Source: Beroe ovata (Eukaryota; Ctenophora; Nuda; Beroida; Beroidae). From it: a DNA stretch of 44,515 nt. The number at the start of each line of letters is the position of its first letter. Position 1 is the stretch's first letter. Below, piece after piece: positions 23,211-31,700 of the stretch. The stretch lies in assembly GCA_946803715.1 (NCBI GenBank), contig CAMPET010000017.1, forward strand, positions 372,545 to 417,059. Reading direction: 5' to 3'. The notes below the pieces were generated by a model. The model was not told the DNA's origin. It ran no database searches and worked only from the letters and a program-made list of their open reading frames with translations. The translations under genes were made by a program, and so were the position numbers.

Positions 23211-25559
23211 ATGACAGATCCGATCTTCTTCATCCCCCTCCTCCTTCACCTCCTCTCCTTCGCCTCCTCACTCCCCCTCACCGAGGGTACAGTCTCCTGT
23301 TTGGACGGGTCTTTCCTCGGTATTTCCAGTGAGGAAGAATGCTTCACCTCATTCGACGAGATCGCTACCGATTTGGACTTCCTCGGTACGTCCCTCGACA
23401 CATTGAAGAATCGTGAAAATGCTAAAGAGTCTGAGAAGGAGATCAAAGACATCCCAAATCCAACTAAGAAGCTAACCATAGCAATGCTCGAGGAGGGTAT
23501 CAACCAGAATGATCCGATCAAGGACACTCCGGCAGGCTACCTAACAAAGTTTGGGTATTTGAAAGGAGCCCTATCAGCGAGAGGGAAGTGTAATGAAGCT
23601 GTGACGATGGATGATTTTCTGGTTTCCATGGAAACGTTTAAAACGGTCAGCAGGACACAGGAAGGTCAGGGCTTGTTCCATAAGATGAGCGAAAAGCGAT
23701 GTTCCCTCCCGGACATAACATTTGACGAGGATGGAAATCTGGATGATTACTCTGCAGAGATCATGGGAAATGTTCTCACTCTGCAGGGGCATTCTGACCA
23801 TGCTAACCGATTGCGGAGGGATGTAGAAGAGAGGAGAGTGAAGAGGTACGCTCTGCAGCCGCAGCTACTCGACCTCGAATCGAAACCCGAGTACACGTAC
23901 AAGTTGCACAACGGTCCTACAGGGCAGAAACTGAGCTATGCTCAAACAGAGGTAGACACTGCGTTCAAAGCATGGGAAAGTGCGATAGGACCGGCAATCA
24001 AGTTTACAAGAGCTGAGGAGGGGGAGCTTGACGCAGATGTGAATCTTATGTTTGTCCCGGATAAGCACAATGATTACACTTTCCAATCGGACAATGAACT
24101 CGCTCACGCTCCCTTCCCCCATGACCCTCAGTTTCACGGTGGAGTCCACTACCGTGACACAGCAAACTGGGACGAGACTGATGACGAGAGTGTGAACTTT
24201 CTCTACGTCACTATTCACGAACTCGGTCACTTCCTCGGGTTGAAGCATTCGCGGGAAGCGGGATCGGTCATGGAACCTATTATCGGGGCAGATTTACCGG
24301 GCGGTTACGCCGGCCAGCTTCACGAGGACGACATCCTGGCGGTGAAGATGGCATACGGGAACTCGAATGTCCAGTGTGATAAAACGTGGTATGGGTTTGA
24401 GGGGATGTGTTACAAAGTTCACACCATCTCGCGTGGTGTGACGTGGGATGAAGCTCAGTTGCAGTGCAAGGCCGAGGGTGGATTGCTGGCGAGTGTAACG
24501 AATAGTCCTCTCAACGCTTTCCTCCTACAGAGAGTGGCAAACGGGCGGACTCCAACTTGGATCGGCAGGAAATCGTCAGCACGGGGTTGGGTGAATGACA
24601 AGAATTTCGACTGGTGGCCGAGAAAGAACAAAGCCAAGGAAATGAATCCCAAGAATGAGAAATGTCTCCGAATGAAGGTATCCGAGAACTCCCCCGTCTG
24701 GCAGTTTATCGATTGTAACGGAGGGGATTTCATCAAAACAGAGCACTTTATCTGTGAGAAGGGGGAGTCGGAGGGCCCCATCCCGACCACTCCACCGGTT
24801 ACAGTAGTCCCGCCCACGGATGAGAAAGCCACTTCCGGGTCATGGCCGTGTCAGAATTACATCCGTGCCGCTCTCCGACGAGGAAACTTTCTGTACCTGT
24901 TCGGAAACACGATATTCGCCAAGTATTTCTACACGAGCAATCGACCCCGACTTGCCCGTGGCTATCCCAAGTATATCAACGAGGAATTTGAGGGAATCCC
25001 TCCCTCCTTCACGGCGGTTGTTAACAGTCCGTACATGAAGAGACTTATCTACTTTGTCGACGGGAGTGATGTTTATGAGTGGAAGCTGAATGATGTGAAC
25101 AGTGATGTTGAGCAAGGAGAGTTGAGGAGGAAAAACAAGAAACCGAGAAAATTGAGCAGTCTATTCCGGACCAGTGGTGTGTTGACGGGGGCCTCGACTT
25201 TCGACAAAAACAGCGTATTTTTGTTTGAAGACACGGGAAAAGTCGGCAAGTGGACGATGGACTTTGTGTCGGCGGACAGTAGACGACTGGAGTCTCATTA
25301 TGAGACGGTTAAAAAGTGGAAATTCGACACTGACAAAATCAATGCCGTCACAAACTCATTTTACGAGAACTATTTGATGTTTTTCAGAGGTGAATCATAC
25401 TTTTCCCTCCGAAAAAGCGATGGAGCCATCCCCAAGAAGTTCAAAAGAGCGATTTCCTCGGATTTTTTGCCGTTTGAGATTTGTAGCTTCGTTGCGCCAA
25501 TTGTGGATGAGTACCCAGTTGATATTCATCCAGATGATGCATTGGCTGATGAAGATTGA
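23211..25559 (+). CDS. Matrix metalloproteinase with a C-type lectin domain between catalytic and hemopexin domains
   Basis: One uninterrupted reading frame of 782 residues. Signal peptide about 1-23 (FFIPLLLHLLSFASSLPL). The propeptide has an MMP-like GYLTKFGYL and a variant cysteine switch, KRCSLPD (Cys164; the usual form is PRCGxPD). The furin-type site RRVKR precedes Tyr213, so intracellular activation is likely. The catalytic zincin domain runs 213-388, with HELGHFLGLKHS at 336-347 (three zinc-binding His, catalytic Glu337) and the Met-turn SVMEP. Residues 389-515 are a C-type lectin-like domain: CDKTWYGFEGMCYKV, WDEAQLQCKAEGGLLASV, TWIGRK, KCLRMK, FICEK. A Pro/Thr hinge (IPTTPPVTVVPP) follows, then a hemopexin-like domain bounded by Cys547 and Cys758. 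I know MMPs with fibronectin inserts, but not with a lectin insert here. The classic EPN/QPD sugar-binding motif is not obvious, so the ligand is unknown. The acidic tail ends HPDDALADED. Confidence 0.92.
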   Translation: MTDPIFFIPLLLHLLSFASSLPLTEGTVSCLDGSFLGISSEEECFTSFDEIATDLDFLGTSLDTLKNRENAKESEKEIKDIPNPTKKLTIAMLEEGINQNDPIKDTPAGYLTKFGYLKGALSARGKCNEAVTMDDFLVSMETFKTVSRTQEGQGLFHKMSEKRCSLPDITFDEDGNLDDYSAEIMGNVLTLQGHSDHANRLRRDVEERRVKRYALQPQLLDLESKPEYTYKLHNGPTGQKLSYAQTEVDTAFKAWESAIGPAIKFTRAEEGELDADVNLMFVPDKHNDYTFQSDNELAHAPFPHDPQFHGGVHYRDTANWDETDDESVNFLYVTIHELGHFLGLKHSREAGSVMEPIIGADLPGGYAGQLHEDDILAVKMAYGNSNVQCDKTWYGFEGMCYKVHTISRGVTWDEAQLQCKAEGGLLASVTNSPLNAFLLQRVANGRTPTWIGRKSSARGWVNDKNFDWWPRKNKAKEMNPKNEKCLRMKVSENSPVWQFIDCNGGDFIKTEHFICEKGESEGPIPTTPPVTVVPPTDEKATSGSWPCQNYIRAALRRGNFLYLFGNTIFAKYFYTSNRPRLARGYPKYINEEFEGIPPSFTAVVNSPYMKRLIYFVDGSDVYEWKLNDVNSDVEQGELRRKNKKPRKLSSLFRTSGVLTGASTFDKNSVFLFEDTGKVGKWTMDFVSADSRRLESHYETVKKWKFDTDKINAVTNSFYENYLMFFRGESYFSLRKSDGAIPKKFKRAISSDFLPFEICSFVAPIVDEYPVDIHPDDALADED

Positions 25560-25668
25560 TCAGTGGCAATGAGTATGATCGATGATGGATGAATGACCAG
25601 TGCAGTGACTAGCTCAATCTGAATCACAATGATTGATGAATGACGAAAAATACTATGGCACTGCCGCT

Positions 25669-25679
25669 ATTAAATTAAA
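25669..25679 (+). terminator. Overlapping ATTAAA poly(A) signals of the MMP gene
   Basis: Two overlapping ATTAAA hexamers 110 bases after the stop codon, just before the palindrome block begins. Confidence 0.45.
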
Positions 25680-25764
25680 AGTGAAACGGGCCCTTTGACT
25701 TAGACGCGTACTTTATCGGGTATTTTAAACAACATTTACTTTTGACTTCATTTTTGATTTTGAT

Positions 25765-25857
25765 TGTCAGATTTTATCTGACCTCAGTTTCAACTTTCTC
25801 CATTCTCGCGCGTGCGCGAGAATGGAGAAACAGAGGTCGGATAAAATTAATCTGACA
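25765..25857. repeat. Palindrome A1
   Basis: Core arms 25795-25811 and 25814-25830 are perfect 17-base complements around a 2-base tip. The outer arms extend to gtcagattttatctgacctc on the left and a matching stretch on the right with small bulges. Confidence 0.9.
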
Positions 25858-26147
25858 AGATTTTGTGGCATGTTGATCGGTTGTCAGTTTCTGTCGTATT
25901 TGAAATTGAATGCAGTATTGATGTCAGATGTTATCTGCTACCTATCATGTCAGATGTCAGATCACATTCACTGATGTTTATTATCATATCTGACCAGTTC
26001 CTGATCTCGGGCGTTGAAATTGAACTTTGAAGACGCGCGAGGATCAGGAACTGGTCCGATGACATCTGGTCATTTGATTCTGAGAACTAAATCTATTATT
26101 TTGCCGGATGTTATCTGTTCCATGTCCACTTAACAAGAACTGTTTAT

Positions 26148-26263
26148 TTGTCGGATTTTATCTGACCTCTGTTTCTCGCGCGCGCGCCTTCATCGAAGGC
26201 CGAAACAGTTCGGCCTTCGAATTCGATGAAGGCGCGAGAAACAGGTCAGGTAACATCTGACAA
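26148..26263. repeat. Palindrome A2
   Basis: Arms begin with tgtcggattttatctgacct and pair with aggtcaggtaacatctgaca. Inner arms contain gcgcgcgccttcatcgaagg, and a second nested complement (aggccgaa/ttcggcct) lies at the tip. Confidence 0.85.
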
Positions 26264-26402
26264 GCACGGCGCGACTCGAATAGTAATACTCGCGTGTTTC
26301 CGTGGTTTTACGACTTTTCAGGCCACTGAGGAGCATAGAACAGGGGCGCGCAACGTGTTCACAAAAAATCTGACAACTGCACTGTTTATCGCGCGTCACT
26401 TC

Positions 26403-26514
26403 GTCAGATGCATGGTTATTGGTTACCTGACCTGTTTCTTGCGCGCGTGCCTTCATCGGCCTTCGATGAAGGCGCGCGCGTAAGAAACACTAAACAGGTC
26501 AAGTAACATCTGAC
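26403..26514. repeat. Palindrome A3
   Basis: Arms cgtcagatg...ttacctgacctgtttctt and ...aaacaggtcaagtaacatctgac, with the tip gccttcatcgg/ccttcgatgaaggc. Confidence 0.8.
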
Positions 26515-26573
26515 TAACAGGACGGATAAAATTTTTCGATGCCTGGCATTGGCAATGATTAAACTGTCACTGT

Positions 26574-26632
26574 CCGATGTTATCTGACTCTGCTTCTCGC
26601 GCGGGCGCGAGAAACACGAAACAGAGGTCAGA
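26574..26632. repeat. Palindrome A4
   Basis: Short palindrome with ttctcgcgc/gcgcgagaa tip and gatgttatctgactctg opposite cagaggtcagaaagcat. Confidence 0.7.
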
Positions 26633-26649
26633 AAGCATTTGCATTAGCA

Positions 26650-26733
26650 TTTGCCGGATGTTATCTGTCCACTGTTTCTTGCGCGCGGCGCGCAAAAGAA
26701 ACACTAACAGTGGACAGATAACATCCGGCAAAT
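26650..26733. repeat. Palindrome A5, 25-base perfect arms
   Basis: 26650-26674 is the exact reverse complement of 26708-26732. Inner part is gtttcttgcgcgc / gcgcgcaaaagaaac. Confidence 0.9.
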
Positions 26734-27004
26734 TAGCATATGAAAAAACAAAACTGGAAGGAGCATGCGCCGCCCACGTACGAAATATGAGTATGAACGA
26801 ACAGAAATAAATATAATCATTTAAAGTTAAGCCAATACCATTGAGCATAATGATAAACCAACACCATTGATCATAAATCTAAAATGTAATCGATGATCGA
26901 AATTCGAATCACAAATATAATCAATGAACTACAANAAAATTCCAGGTGAGCCTCCTGATCCGCCATAATCGGGTATTACTTTTGACTTCATTATTGATTT
27001 TGAT

Positions 27005-27099
27005 TGTCAGATTTTATCTGACCTCCGTTTCAACTTTCTCCATTCTCGCGCGCGCGCGAGACGGAGAAACACTAGAGGTCGGATAAAATTAATCTGACA
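27005..27099. repeat. Palindrome B1
   Basis: Counterpart of A1. Feet gtcagattttatctgacctc / gaggtcggataaaatt...tctgac, tip a pure CG run. Confidence 0.9.
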
Positions 27100-27227
27100 A
27101 GATTTTGAGGCATGTTGATCGGTTGTCAATTTCTGTCGTATTTGAATGCAGTATTCGATGTCAGATGTTATCTGCTACTTATCTTGTCAGATAACATTCA
27201 CAGATGTTTATAATTATATCTGACCTT

Positions 27228-27331
27228 GTCAGATGTTACCTGACCTGTTTCCCGCGCGCGCCTTCATCGAAGGCCGAAACAGGCTTTCGATGAAGGCGCG
27301 CGCGCGAGAAACAGGTCAGGTAACATCTGAC
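27228..27331. repeat. Palindrome B2, 24-base perfect feet
   Basis: 27228-27251 is the exact reverse complement of 27308-27331. The inner arm is gcgcgcgccttcatcga / tcgatgaaggcgcgcgc. Related to A2/A3 but more symmetrical. Confidence 0.9.
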
Positions 27332-27830
27332 TAATCTGACCAGTTCCTGATCTCGGGCGTTGAACTTGAACATTGAAGGCGCGCGAGGAACTGGTCAGAT
27401 AAACCAGATTAACATCTGGTCCGGGTCGTTTGATTCTGAGAACTGTTTATTTGTCGGATTTTATCTGACCTCTGCCTCTCGCGCGCGCGCGCCTTTAAGT
27501 TTAAGTTTATGATCATCGATGAAGGGCGAAGGCGTGCGTGCGAGAAACAGACTAGGTCAGAAAGAATGTTCCCGGATTGCACGGCCCGGCGCGACCCAAA
27601 TACTCCCGCGCTGCGCGTCTCCGTGGTTCTACGACTTTTCAGGCCACTGACTAACAGGACAGACAAAATTTTTCGATGCCTGGCAATGATTCATTGTCAC
27701 TGTCCGATGTTATCTGATTGTCACTGTTATGTTATCTGATTGTTATCTGATTGTCACTGTCCGATGTTATCTGACTCTGCTTCTCGCGCGGGTGCGAGAA
27801 ACACAAAACAGAGGTCAGAAAGCATTAGCA

Positions 27831-27907
27831 TTTGCCGGATGTTATCTGTCCACTGTTTCTTGCGCGCGCCGCGCGAAAGAAACAGTGGATAGATAACATC
27901 CGGCAAA
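27831..27907. repeat. Palindrome B5
   Basis: Counterpart of A5 (tttgccggatgttatctgtc / ...gatagataacatccggcaaa) with one mismatch in the feet and a gcgcgcgccgcgc tip. Confidence 0.88.
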
Positions 27908-28104
27908 TTAACATATGACAAAACAAAACTGGACAGAGCATGCGCCGCCCACACGAAATATGAGTATAAATATAATCATTTAAACCAATACCATTGAGCA
28001 TAATGATAAACCATTAAACCAACATCATTGATCATAAATCTAAAATGTTATCGATGATCGAAATTCGAATCACAAATATAATCAATGAACTACAATAAAT
28101 ATAT

Positions 28105-28794
28105 AGTCAAAAATAACAACATAACATTGAATTTAATTTTAAAAATTGGACACAGTCATGGAATTAGAATTTCACTCAAAGATATTCTCAAGATCAATGA
28201 TGTCCTATTAGCAGTATGAAAGCGGATGAATTCTCTTTAAAGAGAAAGTCAGCCTATCGCAATCTACACCTTTTCAATGATACATGATCGGCCAAAGTCC
28301 TGAATTCCCCTAATTCCGAGTGAAAACGTATATAACAGTTCAAAAGCACTAAATATCATTTGCAATTGCATTGATCAATTGGAACCCGTGCTAAATTTAC
28401 AACTTGAGCAAACTCCTCTAAAAGAAGAATAAAATCAAAATGCAGCGGTCAGAAAACTAAAAAACACGTTCAACTCAAAATAATGAAATGCGCATAGTGC
28501 TGATGAAATACATAATTATAATATGTACAGTGTACACGCCCACCCTGTGTTGCGCGCGCGCTCAACATTACACGTGCAGTATATTCGAAAAGAAATGCCT
28601 TTACAGTTCTTCATCAACTATTTCTTTCTTCATCTTTGGTTGTCTGTGTCTTCCGATTTCATTTGAGTCCTGAAGAAATTCACATAAACAAAAATAAAAA
28701 TTCAAATGATGAAGACCAAATGAATGCGCCAAACTTTAGAAAACATATCCTTGCGTTTGACTTACCAGCTCATTCTTCATGAGAACACATTTGC
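28105..28794. other. 3' flank of the homeobox gene
   Basis: AT-rich. Contains a possible 3' UTR exon on the minus strand (acceptor ending 28670, downstream part 28669-28601), described under findings. Nothing else recognised. Confidence 0.4.
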
Positions 28795-31700
28795 TCAGGA
28801 CTTAACTCCCATTGCGGATGCGTACTCCTTCGCCTTATTCCTCAACATTTCAATACTCTTCTGGTTATCGTGAGGCTTTGGGGTTGTGTCAATCACATTG
28901 ATATCTGCTGCCTGGGGGACGCAAAGTGAATTTAGAGGACGGTTTAGTTAGACCCATTCTAAAATCTTAACAGGGATTTTAAGGAGCAATTGTTCTCTAG
29001 AGCTCCTGTTTAGAATAGGTAGTAACTCTAAACGCCCGATTTTCCGTACAACAAGGCATCCTCATAACATCAAGGAGAAATATTCTGCTTACAATTTCTT
29101 CTAATCATATTAGAGCTCCAGATATACTAGCTCTGTGTCTAACATAAGTAGCGATAAGATTCAAAAGCCGTTTATTACATCTTATTACATTTTACAAGTG
29201 TCCCACTTATAATCAAATCAAGGACAATCCGACATACGGTGAAAATGTCCAATAATAAGACGATTGTAATGGCGGAGCACTGATTAATTAAGCACACATA
29301 TTATATATTGTCACATGTCCGCAGAAATGAGCTCTCATTGGCTGGCGGGGGAGGATTCTGGAAACCCATTGGACGGGGAATTGTAGTGTGGAGTAAATAC
29401 ACGGGGTTTACAATATTATTAAAACAATGACAATATCGTGATTAATTGCCTAGCTTTCCCAGCTCCCCATACACAGTTCTAATAAGTTGAAAATAAGCAG
29501 GAAATTCTCTGCCATCAGGGCCGGACACAGATAATAAGATTTAATCAGATATTATAGATATTAGGTTTGATATGAGGGTCGTATTATTGAGATCAGGGGA
29601 GTGGTAAAATGAGTTGGGATTATCATTTCTATTTATAGAACTTGACACACCCTGTGATGATGTCTTGGCCATGATTTGACGTCATGCACAAACAAACTCA
29701 CGGGATTTTGAGCTGACCAGAAGATACTGTATGTATTTTGGAAGGGAAAGCTAAGGATACGAGAACGCAATAACTAGGACGTGTGGTCGTAGGTAATACT
29801 GTGGTAGTAACGGGGTTCTAATACTGTGGTTGTAACTTGTAACTACTGTGGTTGTAACTAGCTCATACTACTTCTACTGTGGTCGTACTACTCACCAGCG
29901 AAGGAAGCGACACAGGTGAACTGGTCGCGGTCAGTGTCGGTGACGAGACTGCTGGAGCGTGCTGCACGAGTGATGACGATGTTGCGATCGTGGTCACCGT
30001 GGCTCCTGGCGTGGTTGTCGTTGTGGTCGGCGAGGTCGCCCGGATGTTGCTCAACTGTCCGATGGATTGGAGTTGGGCTAGGGTCTGTAGAAACCTGTGA
30101 GGGGACATGTATTATAGGGGGTCAGGGTGGGGAGATTTAGGTGGTGGGGAATGCGGGGATAAGAAATTGTTGAGGAGGAAGTGAAAGAGATATCTGAAAT
30201 TGCGAACAACCAAAATCATTCTGTATCTTCAGATAAACTACATCTGAAGGCGCGCAATGTTGATTTTGAATGCGTGATAATCGACAAAGATGAGTTTGAT
30301 TTTGATGAGTTTGAACGTATGAGGAGATGCAAAAGAATTTGATTTTGTCTAACGTCATTGAAATGTTATACGCCTATTAAATTTTAATCTGCAAATTCAT
30401 TCCATCATAATTAACTCATTTATAATCATTTTAAATCGAGTTGCCATTCACCAAATTGTTGAAATGCACGCATGTGTGACTTTAGCAAGTGTCTTACGGA
30501 ATATTCTTTATCTTTAATTCAATTATCACACACCAAAGCTGGCCCATGTGATAAATGAGGAAAACTCATCATAATTTGCCTGACCGACACTCTTATCACT
30601 AATTCCTCTCGGTCACGCAATTTGATAAGATTATTGAATTCTACTTTTTCCTAATTCGTACACGCCATAATATCATATACCTGCTGTGTAGGGCTATTTC
30701 CAACCCAAATTATGAATTCCCATTCTTCCTTTTTTACCTCGCTGGATAAATTTGACAGGGAAAAATCGGTGGAACGTTGGACCTTGTAGTTTATACGAAG
30801 TGACTTTGGCAGGTAAATCAAATTTGGCACATAGCCACGCGTGATTTGACACTACCCCCAAATCGATGATAATTTAGCGGCCCATTATTTGATCTGAAAA
30901 TCGAATATTGATAAATCGTAAAATTGATCGAAATTTAAGGTGTGTAATGTGTATGTTTCCCAATTTATGAAGGAGCAAATGCACACACACACACACGCAC
31001 ACACTAACTCATGTGTGTTGGGAAAGTGCTATGATTGGCTAAAACTGATCACATGTTGGGAATCCTGGTCTGCGATTGGCTGAAGAAGAAGTGCCAACTG
31101 GTGTCGTTGAGATTACATTAGGAGTTACTCCAAGGAGCATTTTGAATTAGAAATGTTTTTTATAAAAATATTTTCACACACCCATACATACAGATTAATT
31201 ACAGATACATAAATACGCACAGAAACACATACTAAGTGGCCGAATCTTTCAATTAGTTATGGTAACTTACAATTACTTACAATTATTAATTGATTCCTAA
31301 TTCCTCATAATTGCGTTGTAATAATAAAACAGCTATCACATTCCTGACAACCTCTAATCAGAATGCATCTAATATTCATTATCATTTAGCGCACATGATT
31401 TTGACACTTGAATGTCGAGTTCAATAACCAAGCTTAATCAAAATCAACATCATAGATCTCAGTAACAATAATTTGTTAAAATTTACCGACATATGGCATG
31501 ATATTCATTAGTCTCGGTTGAGATACTTTATCAATGTAACATGGTGGGATATCATCTGCTACAGTAGTGTGACAACTGACCCCCCACAATTACAGTTAAA
31601 TTAGGGTTAGGCTTAGGTTACTGTTATGGTTATGGTTAGGTTATCGTCTGCTGCCAAGGCAAGCGCAAGGGGATACTACTACCGTTGGATCATGGGTCTC

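Larger units (their letters stand above)
25714..26937. repeat. Palindrome-rich block, copy A
   Basis: About 1.2 kb, no credible coding frame. It contains a series of long imperfect palindromes whose arms start with GTCAGATNTTATCTGAC-like feet and end in GC-only tips. A second, diverged copy follows at 26969-28104: the same order of unique spacers is found in both, for example catgttgatcggttgtca, ctacgacttttcaggccact and tctaaaatgt(a/t)atcgatga. Confidence 0.9.
26969..28104. repeat. Palindrome-rich block, copy B
   Basis: Diverged direct repeat of copy A in the same orientation, about 1.1 kb. It shares the flank cgggtatt...cttttgacttcattnttga and the ending atcaatgaactacaa. Palindromes sit at equivalent places but have their own indels. 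Confidence 0.9.

Noticed and set aside
26190-27954. Arg-rich frames in the palindrome block (e.g. GLKSRKTTETR...)
   Set aside because: They read through palindrome arms, appear on both strands with complementary content, and frames are not kept between copies A and B.
25714-28104. CRISPR-like array of repeats
   Set aside because: Eukaryotic context; repeats are palindromes of differing size with unequal spacers and no cas genes.
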